Positions 43,174 through 52,489 of a stretch of DNA of 64,000 bases are shown piece by piece. The position numbers were made by a program, and so were the translations under genes. Position 1 is the first letter of the stretch, and every line of letters begins with the position of its first letter. The notes under the pieces were generated by a model that was given only the letters and a program-made list of their open reading frames with translations, made no database searches and was not told the DNA's origin. The stretch lies in assembly GCA_021818955.1 (NCBI GenBank), contig JAKASR010000002.1, positions 250,944 to 314,943 of the forward strand, written 5' to 3'. Source of the stretch: Acidobacteriota bacterium. GTDB lineage: Bacteria; Acidobacteriota; Terriglobia; Terriglobales; SCQP01.

Positions 43174-44748
43174 ATGAAACTCATACGCATCGGATGGATG
43201 GCGGGGCTGGGGATGAGCCTGGGAGCATTCGCCGCAGGAGCGGGGATAACGACTCATCCATTAACGCAGGCCGCCAGCCGCCAGACGGCAGCCGCGGGCG
43301 CAGGCCGCATAGTGCGCATCAACCTGCATGCGCCCACGCGGCCATTTCCGCATTATTGGGAACGTATGTTCGGCTCGGGACGGGCGATACTGGCATTGCG
43401 GCAAAGCTACCGGCGCGACCTGACGGCGGTGCACCGCGCCACCGGATTCGGCTATATACGGTTTCACGGCATCTTCGACCGCGGCGTCGGGTTATATCAC
43501 CTCGCGCCGGATGGACGGCCGATCTATAACTGGACTTATGTCGATCAGATATACGATGGCTTGCTCAAACGTGGCGTGCGCCCTTATGTGGAGTTGAGTT
43601 TCATGCCCCGCCAACTGGCGGCGAACCCGACGCGGCAAGGCTTTTGGTACCACCCTTTTATCGCGCCACCGAAAAGCTACCGGCAGTGGGGATCGCTGAT
43701 CCGGCATTTCGCGCGGCACTTGGTCGAGCGCTATGGGCTGGCGGAAGTTTCGCGCTGGTATTTCGAGGTCTGGAACGAGCCCAACATCGGTTTCTGGGCT
43801 GGCGTACCCAAGCAGGCCAGCTATTTCCGGCTTTACGACGCAGCCGCACGCGCGATTAAAAGCGTCAGCCCCGAGCTGCGCGTGGGCGGCCCCGCGACAG
43901 CGCAGGCGGCCTGGGTGGGACGCTTTATCGCGCATTGCGTACGTCACCAGGTGCCGGTGGATTTCGTCTCTACCCATGTCTATGGCAACGACACCCCGAA
44001 GGTGATCGGGGCCACGCACCCGGTTTCGCGCCAAGTGCTGGTGGCGCTGGCGGTGGCGAAGGTGTATCGCGAGGTGAAAGCCTCGGCGCGTCCCGATTTG
44101 CCCATCATTTTCAGCGAGTACAACGCCAGCTACAGCAATGAAGTGAGCGTCACCGATTCGCCCTTTATGGGACCGTGGCTGGCCAACACCATACGGCTCT
44201 GCGCCGGGAAGACCAAGATCATGTCGTACTGGGCCTTTTCGGATGTGTTTGAAGAGCAGGGGGTCAAACATACGCCGTTTTACGGCGGCTTTGGACTGAT
44301 GGCCGAGGGACATATTCCGAAAGCCGCCTTCAACGCCTTCCGCCTGCTGCATGAGCTGGGCACGCGCCGGCTACCGGTGGCTTCGGACGCGGCACTGGCC
44401 ACGCTCGACGCCGACGGCAATGCCGCCATCGCGGTGTGGAACTATGCGCCGGCGCGCGGCGGCGGCGCGCCGCGGCGGTTCGAATTGCGTTTTCCCGGGC
44501 TGCAGCACGCGCGCCGGGCGTATATCCAAGTGCTTGATGCTACGCACGGCAACGCCCTGGCCGCGTGGCGGGCGATGGGCAGTCCGGCGTTTCCCACGCG
44601 GGCGCAGACGCGAAGCCTGCGGCGGGCGGCCCGGCTGGGAGTTCCGCGGCTGGCGGGGGTGGCGCCCGAGCACCCGAGCCTAAAGTTGAGCTTGCCGCCG
44701 TATGGGCTGGCGTTGATCAGGCTCAGGAATGGAAGAGCGAGGAGATAA
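43174..44748 (+). CDS. Secreted GH39-like glycoside hydrolase (beta-xylosidase family)
   Basis: 524 aa from ATG 43174, with GGTGAGGG upstream. Signal peptide WMAGLGMSLGAFAAGAG. (beta/alpha)8 barrel with acid/base EVWNEPN (Glu202) and nucleophile IIFSEYNASY (Glu315), and TGFGYIRFHGIFDRGVGLY, all GH39 clan A features. The C-terminal beta domain (WNYAPARGGGAPRRFELRF) is family-typical. Likely beta-xylosidase; some GH39 members have other specificities, so the substrate is inferred only. A decayed TlpA-like gene follows. Confidence 0.87.
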   Translation: MKLIRIGWMAGLGMSLGAFAAGAGITTHPLTQAASRQTAAAGAGRIVRINLHAPTRPFPHYWERMFGSGRAILALRQSYRRDLTAVHRATGFGYIRFHGIFDRGVGLYHLAPDGRPIYNWTYVDQIYDGLLKRGVRPYVELSFMPRQLAANPTRQGFWYHPFIAPPKSYRQWGSLIRHFARHLVERYGLAEVSRWYFEVWNEPNIGFWAGVPKQASYFRLYDAAARAIKSVSPELRVGGPATAQAAWVGRFIAHCVRHQVPVDFVSTHVYGNDTPKVIGATHPVSRQVLVALAVAKVYREVKASARPDLPIIFSEYNASYSNEVSVTDSPFMGPWLANTIRLCAGKTKIMSYWAFSDVFEEQGVKHTPFYGGFGLMAEGHIPKAAFNAFRLLHELGTRRLPVASDAALATLDADGNAAIAVWNYAPARGGGAPRRFELRFPGLQHARRAYIQVLDATHGNALAAWRAMGSPAFPTRAQTRSLRRAARLGVPRLAGVAPEHPSLKLSLPPYGLALIRLRNGRARR

Positions 44749-44911
44749 CTCGAGCCTGGCTTTGGGCCGTTGGGCGCAAAACCTCCGGTTTTGCTTTCGG
44801 GTGCTCAACGACCCTCATTTATCTCCATATATAAATCCGCCGCCTCGCGGCAATTGTTTGGATAATTTCTGAGAAATTGTCCTGCGGCCTCGCGCTACTC
44901 GCGGTTTCTAC

Positions 44912-45323
44912 TGGAACTTCGCTTTGCCTCGCCGTGCTGAACCCAGGGCCCTGCTGGCGCCCGCCCTTTGCCGCGCAGAATTGCTGCTGGCCGGCAATAT
45001 GCGCCGCGCGGCGTGCGCTTTTATCGGCATTGCGTTCGATACACGTGCCATGCGGGCGCATAGCATCGAGTTCCAGCGGCGTTTAGGCTAACTATCCCAT
45101 CAGGTTCGGAAGCGATGCCTCGACGCTCGACCGGCACCATGCCGGCGATGCAATTCCCGACACGCTGGTGCTGGACCGCGACGGCGTCATTCGCTTTCAC
45201 ATTCTCGGCGAGATGCGTCCGGGCGAACTGGAGGCGAGACTGAATAGGCTGTTGCAGCGCATGGACGGGAGCGCTCCAGCGGCCAAGGCAGTCCATTTGG
45301 CCAACCGACACGGCCAAAAATAA
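44912..45323 (+). pseudogene. Decayed TlpA/ResA-like thioredoxin-fold gene
   Basis: In the 650-base gap between the GH39 and PNPOx-like genes. One frame gives ALCRAELLLAGNM, then CAFIGIAFDTRAMRAH and SIEFQRRLG before a stop; a frame change near 45090 then gives PIRFGSDASTLD, IPDTLVLDRDGVIRFHILGE and MRPGELEARLNRLLQRM, the typical C-terminal half of TlpA-like thiol-disulfide reductases. The CxxC active site is not recognisable, no start codon is seen, and at least one frameshift is needed. The palindrome AATTTCTGAGAAATT (44864-44878) lies just upstream. Confidence 0.6.
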
Positions 45324-45398
45324 GCGGCACAGATTTACTGCGAGCGCCGCGGCGGGGCACGTAGGGGCCAGGTATAATCTTCAAAGCCCTACAGCATC

Positions 45399-46061
45399 AT
45401 GAGCGACACAATTTCAGCCAAGGCAGCATCGGCGCGCAGCCGGCTGCGGCGCCTGCCACAACGCGGCTCGCACGAGCGCGAGACGATTTATGCGATTCTG
45501 GACGCCGCCTTCCTGGCGCATGTTGGTTTCTGCGTGGAGGGGCAGCCGTTCGTCATTCCCACGCTTTATGGACGCGAGGAAGACCTACTATATTTGCACG
45601 GCTCCGCCGCCAGCCGCATGCTGGACACGCTCGATGCCGGCGCGCCGGCGTGCGTCAACGCCACGCTGGTGGATGGCCTGGTGCTGGCCCGCTCGGCCTT
45701 TCACCATTCGATCAACTATCGCTCGGTGGTGGCGTTCGGACGCGCGCGCAAGCTTGCCGAGGCGGAGCGCAAGGCGCATGCGCTGCGCGTCATTTCCGAG
45801 CACTTGCTGGCCGGGCGTTGGGCGGATGCGCGCCCACCCAGCGCGCAGGAATTGAAGGCCACCTCGGTGCTGGAATTCACAATCGAGGAAGCCTCGGCGA
45901 AGATGCGCAGCGGCCCTCCGGTGGACGATGAAGAGGATTACGCGCTGCCGGTTTGGGCGGGCGTGCTGCCGCTGGAGCTGCGGGCGAGGACGCCAGAACC
46001 GGATACGCGATTGGCCGCCGGGATGGCGCCGCCGCGGTACTTGCTGGAATTTAAAAAATAG
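45399..46061 (+). CDS. Pyridoxamine 5'-phosphate oxidase-like flavoprotein (FMN split barrel)
   Basis: 220 aa, no signal. The N-terminus RLRRLPQRGSHERETIYAIL and HVGFCVEGQPFVIPTLYGREEDLLYLHGSAASRML define a common cytoplasmic FMN-binding split-barrel clade, with FHHSINYRSVVAFGRAR as the second binding loop. These proteins are usually flavin- or haem-binding oxidoreductases of unknown substrate. The truncated repeat copy F begins right after the stop codon. Confidence 0.88.
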   Translation: MSDTISAKAASARSRLRRLPQRGSHERETIYAILDAAFLAHVGFCVEGQPFVIPTLYGREEDLLYLHGSAASRMLDTLDAGAPACVNATLVDGLVLARSAFHHSINYRSVVAFGRARKLAEAERKAHALRVISEHLLAGRWADARPPSAQELKATSVLEFTIEEASAKMRSGPPVDDEEDYALPVWAGVLPLELRARTPEPDTRLAAGMAPPRYLLEFKK

Positions 46062-46139
46062 CGGCTCAGCCCCTTTTAATTTGAGGCGCAAACGCTTTCG
46101 CAATGATCCGGCCGAAAGCGGAGGCATGGCGAATACTCA
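46062..46139 (-). repeat. Dispersed intergenic repeat, truncated copy F
   Basis: About 78 bases matching the outer half of copy E: CGGCTCAGCCCCTTTTAATTTG (diverged end), GGCGCAAACGCTTTCGCAATG, ATCCGGCCGAAAGCGGAGGC and ATGGCGAATACTCA. It stops abruptly near 46139, where the DUF763 region begins. It sits directly at the stop codon of the PNPOx-like gene. Confidence 0.75.
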
Positions 46140-46170
46140 CATCGCCGCGCTCCACCGGCAGCGGAATCTT

Positions 46171-47379
46171 TCAAAAAAGGCGGAGCTGGGCCGCGGCGGG
46201 GCGTGGACGCGGCGCATCGTCGAAGACGGCGCGGCCGTTCCAGGAAGGCGACCGGGCGCGCTCGCGCGCGATCACGGCGGGGAAATCGGCGCGCGGCTCC
46301 AGGCCGCGCTCGACGGCGCGGGTCAGGCGATCAAGGCGGCGGAAGGCGTCGAGTTTTTCGCGATGACCGGCGCGCGCGGCCACGAGCGCACGGCGCAAGA
46401 CGGCAATCGATTCATCATAGACGGCGAGCGGCACGGGGAAGGGATGTCCGTCTTTGCCGCCCAGGGCGAAGGCAAACCGCGCCGGATCGGCAAACCGCGC
46501 CGGAGCGCCATGCACCACTTCGGCGATCAGGGCCAGAGCTTGCAGGGTGCGCGGTCCCAAACCTTCGACCAAGAGCAGGCCGGCGAAGTCGCGCAGTTCG
46601 CGCTCATGCGCCATCGCCAGCACCGCGCCGAGGCGGGTTAAATCCAGATCCAGCGCGCGCACATCGTGCCGCCGCGGCATCACCAGGCGGCGCGCTTCGT
46701 CCAGCGCCGAGCCGACCGGCAGGCGGGCGATTTCCAATATGGCTTGCTGCGCCGGCTGGGCGCGGGCGTCCACCAGATTGAGGATGACGCCCCGCGGCCG
46801 GCCGTGAATGGCGCTATGAGGATCGGCGGTGAAGCTGCGCACTGCGGCCGAATGCCAGTGATAGCGGCGGGCCAAGCCGGCATCGCCGTTCATGCCCTGC
46901 TGCACCACCGCCCATTCGCCGGCGGCGCTGAGCACAAAAGCGTGCAGATAAAGCTGGTAGCCGTCGGCGATGGCGTTGTTATCGACGCGCGCGACCAGCC
47001 GGCTGGTGCGCGCCAGCGCCTCGCCATCGAGAGCATGGCGTTCGGCGCAGGCGCGCAGTTCGGCGGGCGTCAGGCGCGAGTGGCGGCCGCGCCCGCCACA
47101 AATGTAGATACCGAGATCGGCCGAACGCGGATTGAGGCCGCGTTTCAGCGCGCCCATGACGGCAGTGGTGATGCCGGAAGAATGCCAATCCATGCCCATT
47201 ACGCAGCCTAAAGCCTGAAACCAGCAAGGATCGCTCAGACGGCTGAGGAAGCCCGAGGCGCCATAGGACAGCAGGATTTGTTCGGTGATGGCGGCGCCCA
47301 GGCGGGCCATGCGTGTGGACAGCCAGGCGGGCACCCGTCCGCCATGAAGGGGAAGATCGGCGGAGCCGGAACGCTGCAT
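46171..47379 (-). CDS. DUF763-family protein with helix-hairpin-helix
   Basis: 402 aa. N-terminus RSGSADLPLHGGRVPAWL and the core WHSSGITTAVMGALKRGL, DNNAIADGYQLYLHAF and GMNGDAGLARRYHWHSAAV are hallmarks of DUF763, common in archaea and scattered in bacteria. LLLVEGLGPRTLQALALIAEVVHG (about 278-301) is a helix-hairpin-helix, so DNA binding is likely. Function is unknown; a DNA repair or nuclease role has only circumstantial support. It stands alone, with 172 bases to the convergent-side neighbour region. Confidence 0.88.
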   Translation of the reverse strand: MQRSGSADLPLHGGRVPAWLSTRMARLGAAITEQILLSYGASGFLSRLSDPCWFQALGCVMGMDWHSSGITTAVMGALKRGLNPRSADLGIYICGGRGRHSRLTPAELRACAERHALDGEALARTSRLVARVDNNAIADGYQLYLHAFVLSAAGEWAVVQQGMNGDAGLARRYHWHSAAVRSFTADPHSAIHGRPRGVILNLVDARAQPAQQAILEIARLPVGSALDEARRLVMPRRHDVRALDLDLTRLGAVLAMAHERELRDFAGLLLVEGLGPRTLQALALIAEVVHGAPARFADPARFAFALGGKDGHPFPVPLAVYDESIAVLRRALVAARAGHREKLDAFRRLDRLTRAVERGLEPRADFPAVIARERARSPSWNGRAVFDDAPRPRPAAAQLRLF

Positions 47380-47551
47380 AGCCTTACTATTGTGCCTGTT
47401 TGGGAGGACACAACCACACAGGAAAAGCGAGGCGAAAACTGTTGCGGAAATACTAAATGCAAAATCTTCGGCTTTGCAGTTGGAAGCCGGGCAGATTATT
47501 CGTGATCTGCTTCCTACCGAGCGTTTTGGGCCGGGGGAGTGGGTGTGGAAT

Positions 47552-50266
47552 TTATTGAGCGCGCACGCGGACGCGCCAGCGCACGTATCCGGCTTTGTCC
47601 GTGGAGAGCCGACCGGGAGGCGATTGCAGCACGAGCGCAGGGGCGCCGTTACGGCCGGATTGCACCCGGGCGCCGGCGAGCGCGGTCAGCTTCCAGAACG
47701 TATAGGCGCGCACAAGATAACTACGTCCCGGACGGCCTTCGACCGTCATGGTGACCATACCGGCGCGATAAGCGTAGCGGAGCACATGCAGATTGCGGCT
47801 GCGGTCGCCGGCGAGCAGCGGCTGCCAGTGCGGCTCCAAGGCTACGCCACCGCGGTAGCGCACTTCGATTTGCGCCGAGCGGGTAAATCGGATTGCCAAA
47901 TTGACGCGCACCTCGCTGCCCAGATCCTGCACGGTGAAGCGCAGCGGTCGGCTATCTTGAGTCACCGAGATCACGGAAGCGCCCATGGGCAGGGCGGGCG
48001 CAAAGCGCAGTTGAAGCGGCTGCGCGGCGGAAGCCGCAGCCGTCGCGCGGATCGAAGCCTGCAGCTTTCCCGGCGACTGGCGCAGCGAGAAGTCGATGGC
48101 TTCCGGGCCGAAGGGAAAAGCGCGCACCGCGGCGCGCGGCCAACTCGGCGGCAGTTGCGGACGCCAGGCGAGAGTACGACGCGGCACATCGGGATCGATT
48201 CCCATGACGCCTTCGACCAGGCCGGGCACGGCGGTCAGCTCGGAAAACATCTGGTGCGGCACGCCCTCATCCAAGAGCCGAAAATAGCTGCCCGAGAGCG
48301 ATTCGGGCAGGTCGCCCGGCGCGTCGAAGTTGCGCAGCGCCAGCATCGAACGCCAGATCAGCAGGCCTTCGACCGGGTTGCCATCACGGAACTGCGCCAG
48401 CATCGGAGCGGCGGTCAAAAAAGGCCAGGCCGAGCCGACGTGATACGAGCCTTCTTTGTAGCGCGGATCGGCGAAAGACATGTTGCGCTGGCCCCAATCG
48501 GAGAGAAACGACGCCGTCGCCAGCTTTTCCAGGACGGATTTCGCGCGCGGCTTTGGCAAGACCCCCAACCAGGCGGCATAACCGATGGCCGGGTTGAGAT
48601 AAGTAACCGGGCGTCCCGAGCTGAACCGGCCATAGTTGTAAAAGCCGAGGCGTGGATTCCAGAACTCGCGCTCGAGCGAGGCCGAGGCCTGGCGCGCGCG
48701 CCGGCGACATTCCCGCACGAGCGCGGCATCGCCTTGCACGGCGGCAAGCCGGCGCACCGCCCGCAAGGCGGCCAGCCATTCTCCCGCCATGCCGGCATCC
48801 TTGCGGAAGCCGAGCAACTCGATCGAGCCCCAATCGCCGGCGGGGATGGCCGGCAGTCCGTCGGCCGGATCCAGAATGGAGACACAGTAGCGGTAGGCTT
48901 GCAGCACGTGAGGCCAGCTTTGGCGCACAAAAGCCAAGTCGCCAGTGAAGCGCAGATAGCGACCGACGGCGATCAGATACCAGAGCGGCGAATCGGTGTG
49001 GATATAGGGATAAGGATAGTTTTTAAACCAGGGAATGAGGCCGGCACTTTGCGAAATTTCATGCGGGATTTTGCCGTCGGCGCGCTGGTATTTTTGCAAA
49101 AACTCGAGCGCCTGCTTTAGCCCGGCGGCCTGGCCGGTTTCCAGAAACGCCGCCGCGGAAATCGCCGGCTCGTCGAAGTACCAGGCATACATCGGGCGTG
49201 TGCTCGTGCCCGAGGGGCCGTAGCCGGAAACATAGCCGCAGCCCAGGTACGGGTTGCAGACGTGAAATTGATCGAGCGCCACGCGCGACCAGCGCAGCGA
49301 GCGATTGATCGCCGCCCCGGGAGTTTGCAAGCGCGGACCGCGGCTAAGCAGCCGCGCATAATGCCGCAGGCTGGCGGCATACATTTGCGGCAAGCGGCGC
49401 AGCAAGCCGCGATAGACGAGCCGGGCATGATAGATACCGCGGATGCCGGCCGCGGCCACAATCGGGATGTAATCGCGCCGCGCCGCCCGCGGCGTGACCC
49501 GCAGCTCGATCACCTGGTTGGGGTGCGCCGTGGTCAGATAGGGGTGGTAGCCCACCGCGGTCGAGCCGGTGGCGAAGGGAGAGCCGATCAGCGCGGTAAA
49601 ACGTCCGGTGGGTTCGGCCAATAGCATGCGCTTATGGACGGCATCCCAGTCATAGGTTTGTCCGCCCAGAGCCGCCGGCCACATCAGGCTCAAATCGGGG
49701 GTGAAGCGGGCGTAGATGCGCAGCGGGCGCGGGGTATGAACATCGAGCAGGATGATGAAACCGGGGGCATGGCGCGGGGCAAATAAGATTTCGCGCACTT
49801 GAAACATCTCGGCCGCGTACTGCAGCACCACCATTTGCGGATAAATCCGAGCGCCGGTCAACAGCTCGCTGCCCCGAAACCGGCGCGGCAGACCGGCCAG
49901 TTGAAAATCCAGTTGAAAAGCATGGAACAGCTTGAGCGGATAAACCCAACCCTCGAGTTCCCCATTTTCAAAGCCCCACAGGCCGCTGCGTTCACCGACG
50001 GCGTTGATGAAGCGGTGGGGATTGAAGGCTTCGCGGTAAACCAGCGGCCCCGGCGCCAGCGGAAACTTCGGAATGCCCGCGGGCGCACTTAGGAAAGCGG
50101 CGGGCTTTGCCGGCCCGGCTGCCGCCGCTGGGGCAGTATGCGCAGCCGCCGCCTGGTAAACCTGCGGTGCGTCTCGCGCCACACCGGCGGCAGCGCCGCC
50201 GGCCGCAAGCGCCAGCAGCAACGCGAGGTATTCCATCCGCCAACCTAGACGTCTTTTGGCAGGCAT
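47552..50266 (-). CDS. Secreted six-hairpin glycosidase (amylo-alpha-1,6-glucosidase/GH63-like)
   Basis: 904 aa from ATG 50266 (MPAKRRLGW) with GGGGAA upstream. Signal peptide YLALLLALAAGGAAAG. An N-terminal beta-sandwich (about 60-310) precedes an (alpha/alpha)6 barrel (about 330-740) with YAWYFDEPAISAAAFLETGQ, HTDSPLWYLIAVGRYLRFTGD, PAIPAGDWGS, FWNPRLGFYNYG and EGSYHVGSAWPFLTAAPM, the pattern of debranching-enzyme C-domain and GH63-type enzymes. A C-terminal beta domain follows. Substrate is probably an alpha-glucan or plant oligosaccharide, by inference. Confidence 0.83.
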   Translation of the reverse strand: MPAKRRLGWRMEYLALLLALAAGGAAAGVARDAPQVYQAAAAHTAPAAAAGPAKPAAFLSAPAGIPKFPLAPGPLVYREAFNPHRFINAVGERSGLWGFENGELEGWVYPLKLFHAFQLDFQLAGLPRRFRGSELLTGARIYPQMVVLQYAAEMFQVREILFAPRHAPGFIILLDVHTPRPLRIYARFTPDLSLMWPAALGGQTYDWDAVHKRMLLAEPTGRFTALIGSPFATGSTAVGYHPYLTTAHPNQVIELRVTPRAARRDYIPIVAAAGIRGIYHARLVYRGLLRRLPQMYAASLRHYARLLSRGPRLQTPGAAINRSLRWSRVALDQFHVCNPYLGCGYVSGYGPSGTSTRPMYAWYFDEPAISAAAFLETGQAAGLKQALEFLQKYQRADGKIPHEISQSAGLIPWFKNYPYPYIHTDSPLWYLIAVGRYLRFTGDLAFVRQSWPHVLQAYRYCVSILDPADGLPAIPAGDWGSIELLGFRKDAGMAGEWLAALRAVRRLAAVQGDAALVRECRRRARQASASLEREFWNPRLGFYNYGRFSSGRPVTYLNPAIGYAAWLGVLPKPRAKSVLEKLATASFLSDWGQRNMSFADPRYKEGSYHVGSAWPFLTAAPMLAQFRDGNPVEGLLIWRSMLALRNFDAPGDLPESLSGSYFRLLDEGVPHQMFSELTAVPGLVEGVMGIDPDVPRRTLAWRPQLPPSWPRAAVRAFPFGPEAIDFSLRQSPGKLQASIRATAAASAAQPLQLRFAPALPMGASVISVTQDSRPLRFTVQDLGSEVRVNLAIRFTRSAQIEVRYRGGVALEPHWQPLLAGDRSRNLHVLRYAYRAGMVTMTVEGRPGRSYLVRAYTFWKLTALAGARVQSGRNGAPALVLQSPPGRLSTDKAGYVRWRVRVRAQ

Positions 50267-50493
50267 GATTCCGTTCCCCAACGATTGACAATTAAAAGCA
50301 CTATTTTATTACCGCCACCCGGCCGCTTACTACGCGTCCGGATATAGCTAACCCGGAGGTATGGCAGCCAGTGCGAACCGGAGCCAAGCAAGCCGAGGTG
50401 GCGCGCCGCAAGGCTGCGGCAGCCGGGATGACCGCGAGGAAGGCGGCAGAGATTCACTTATAGAAATTTTGGAAATTCAAGCGCAAAAGAATA

Positions 50494-50523
50494 TATGCCG
50501 TCGCGCGCGCAGCGGACGGCATA
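50494..50523 (-). terminator. Hairpin, candidate terminator of the 68-residue basic protein gene
   Basis: Perfect 9-bp stem TATGCCGTC / GACGGCATA with a 12-base loop. On the minus strand it lies 26 bases after the stop codon at 50550 and is followed by the T-rich TATTCTTTTG. The stem is GC-moderate, so a factor-independent terminator is plausible. The rest of 50282-50549 shows no convincing gene. Confidence 0.45.
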
Positions 50524-50549
50524 CCCCGGCATTTCCTGTGCAAATTCCC

Positions 50550-50756
50550 TCAGGATTTTTTGGATGACTTGAATTTAGCCCACCGCTTCCGCTGCGCTTC
50601 GGCGATACGCCGCCGGCCTTCAGCCGACATCCGTCGCGTACCTTTGGCACGGCGGCCATCGCTGGCGCCATTCAAGGATTGGAGAGTGCGGATTGCGGTT
50701 TCGATCTGAGCCTTTTGCGCTTCCAGCTCCTGGATCGTCTTACTGAGTGGGTTCAT
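50550..50756 (-). CDS. Short coiled-coil protein with basic C-terminus
   Basis: 68 aa from MNPLSKTIQELEAQKAQIETAI (start 50756, with GGAG 10 bases upstream). A short heptad coiled coil is followed by a basic tail with RRMSAEGRRRIAEAQRKRWAK, a pattern seen at the ends of small chromosomal DNA-binding proteins. Oligomerisation plus DNA binding is likely by composition only. No family name can be given with confidence. Confidence 0.65.
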   Translation of the reverse strand: MNPLSKTIQELEAQKAQIETAIRTLQSLNGASDGRRAKGTRRMSAEGRRRIAEAQRKRWAKFKSSKKS

Positions 50757-51039
50757 TCTTGTTAGCTCCATTCAAACTGCCGACATATAAATATAGCATT
50801 GATAGCGGCAAGTAGCGGGAAGAGACGCACTCCTTTTCCGCGAGCGGCATATATTCGATTAGGGCCTAACGGCTCGGGTGCTTGCGGCGATGCTACCGTA
50901 CATAAAATGACGAAAGGCGCCGCGCGAGCGGGGCGCCGGAGCCGAGTGGAAAGGTCCGGGAGGTGCGAGGAATGGGCGGGTGATCAGGGGAATGGGGCGG
51001 GTGGTCAGAGGCGGGCGGGTATGAAACAATAGAACCGGC

Positions 51040-51079
51040 GCCCGGGTGGCGAAACTGGTAGACGCACGGGACTTAAAAT
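51040..51079 (+). repeat. Left attachment site: 5' half of tRNA-Leu (nt 1-40)
   Basis: Identical to the first 40 nucleotides of the intact tRNA-Leu at 57536 and broken in the 3' anticodon stem (TTAAAAT then GGTAAATTT). Identity begins exactly at tRNA nucleotide 1. This is the displaced 5' half of the original gene; a TATGAA box (51021-51026) about 14 bases before it may be the original tRNA promoter. Not a functional tRNA. Confidence 0.92.
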
Positions 51080-51205
51080 GGTAAATTTGGCCGTCTGACT
51101 TATCCCGCACCATTCCGTCATAATACGACAAACACCAGTATTGGCAAGGGTTTTTTAATGTTCGGCCTGCGTCAGTCGCCGACTGATGCCGACTCGTTTA
51201 CGGGT

Positions 51206-51230
51206 ACAAAGTGGCACCAGAAGTGGCACC
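51206..51230 (+). repeat. Integrase arm-type direct repeat, left copy
   Basis: A 25-bp segment made of two AAGTGGCACC units at 12-bp period. An exact second copy of the whole 25 bp, same orientation, lies at 57435-57459. The left copy is 127 bp inside the left attachment site and the right copy is 77 bp inside the right one. Tandem sites flanking a core are the layout of arm-binding sites of lambda-type integrases; that role is inferred. Confidence 0.6.
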
Positions 51231-51375
51231 AAGAATCGGCGCAATTAGCGGGCGCCTCGCCCTGCATCCTTCGCCGTTTTCAGCATCCGGCGGTTTCGCG
51301 CAATCGCGCCGGCGCGCTTCTGGCGCGGTTTGGACGGGGTAAGTACCAAGTCGGGCTGTGATCGGCCCGTGGCGG

Positions 51376-51867
51376 TCAATTCTCGCGAGGTGTCGGCAGT
51401 CCTAAGAAAGCAAGCGCGCCGGTTATGCGCCCGCGCTCGGCGGGTTCAAGGGCTGGCAATGCCGCATGTAAGCGATCGAGCAATTCAGTGTCACTCAAGG
51501 TTTCGTACTGCGCCCGCGACGCGGCGGTATTGGAACCTTGGGCTTCGACCGCGCGAACGGCTAAAGCGATTTGCTTTGTGAGGCAGTCCAGGGCAGCGAT
51601 TGCGCCTTTTAAGTCTTTGGACCGGCGGGCCGTGCGTAAAAGGTCTTCGGCCTCATCCATAAGGCGGGATAGTTTGGCGCCTAGCGACTCGACAATTTCA
51701 GGTTCGGCCGCAAGCGCGGCGCCCAGGTGGTTCCGCAAGTGTCGCAAAATGCCATCTTTGGAAAGCGCATACTGCGCGGCAATGCTTCGCGCGCTTTGGC
51801 CGATAAGCAGTTTTTCGTCTATCGCCGGTCGTTCGCGATGGGAACAAATTGAACAAGCGCGGGGCAT
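51376..51867 (-). CDS. Island protein with zinc knuckle and HTH-like N-terminus
   Basis: 163 aa. The N-terminus CSICSHRERPAIDEKLLIGQ and SARSIAAQYALSKDGILRHLRNH is a pattern recurrent in phage and integrative-element proteins: a CxxCxH metal motif then a helix-turn-helix-like segment. The rest is helical with a probable coiled coil (AEDLLRTARRSKDLKGAIAA). DNA binding is likely; a small-terminase-like role would be speculative. Last gene of the island operon, 3 bases after its neighbour. Confidence 0.7.
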   Translation of the reverse strand: MPRACSICSHRERPAIDEKLLIGQSARSIAAQYALSKDGILRHLRNHLGAALAAEPEIVESLGAKLSRLMDEAEDLLRTARRSKDLKGAIAALDCLTKQIALAVRAVEAQGSNTAASRAQYETLSDTELLDRLHAALPALEPAERGRITGALAFLGLPTPREN

Positions 51868-51870
51868 AAT

Positions 51871-52455
51871 TCACGCGGCATACGGGCCAGGCGGAAGCGG
51901 CCGGCCGGGAATGCCAAGGGCGCTGGAAATTTGCGCGACCGTGCGGTCATTTTGGCGATCCCAGATCGAGAATTCGTGTTCCGCGCGGGCCAGTTCCGCT
52001 CGCGCGGCGCTTGCGGCCGCCTGGGCGGCCTTCAGGTTGTTTTGCAGTTCCGACAAGCGCGACAATCGCGCGCGGCGCTCGGCGGCAAGTTGCGCCAGAT
52101 ATTGCTTGGATCTCGCCGGGCCAAGGATGCTTTCGGCGCTGGATAAGGCCGCCTGCGCGGCGGACTGGCGGCGAATCAAGCCGTTCATGCGGGCATCGGC
52201 GGCGGCTTTGTCGTGGAGTGAAATTGCCAGGCTGGCGTCTGCGCCAGGTTCGCCGCTCGCAAGGCCATCTTCGGCGGCCACAACTGAAGCATTTGCGCGG
52301 CTCAATTCCCGATGTGCGGCCGCCAACTCGGGTGCAATTTGCCGCAACTCGGCCCGCGCCGCGGCGGCGGCGGCTTCGGACTCGGCAACAGGATCAACAG
52401 TCGGCGGCGTCGGTTCGGCGCTATATTCGACTGGTTTTTTGAAAAGTATTCCCAT
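51871..52455 (-). CDS. Ala/Arg-rich coiled-coil island protein
   Basis: 194 aa from MGILFKKPVEYSAEPT (start 52455; AGGA upstream). Almost entirely alpha-helical by composition, with long Ala/Arg/Glu heptads (for example AAAAARAELRQIAPELAAAHRELSRAN) and a C-terminal IWDRQNDRTVAQISSALGIPGRP. Resembles scaffold or viral helical proteins only in composition; no family recognised. It ends 3 bases before the next gene. Confidence 0.6.
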   Translation of the reverse strand: MGILFKKPVEYSAEPTPPTVDPVAESEAAAAAARAELRQIAPELAAAHRELSRANASVVAAEDGLASGEPGADASLAISLHDKAAADARMNGLIRRQSAAQAALSSAESILGPARSKQYLAQLAAERRARLSRLSELQNNLKAAQAAASAARAELARAEHEFSIWDRQNDRTVAQISSALGIPGRPLPPGPYAA

Positions 52456-52489
52456 GGTTTTCCTCGATAAGTCATGATTAGTGCGATAC

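Noticed and set aside
50361..50567. 68-codon frame on the plus strand
   Set aside because: Overlaps the 3' end of the basic coiled-coil gene and its hairpin; no Shine-Dalgarno support beyond GGAGG close to the ATG and no recognisable motif.
51040..51100. A second functional tRNA-Leu
   Set aside because: Only the 5' 40 nucleotides match; variable arm, T arm and 3' acceptor strand are missing.
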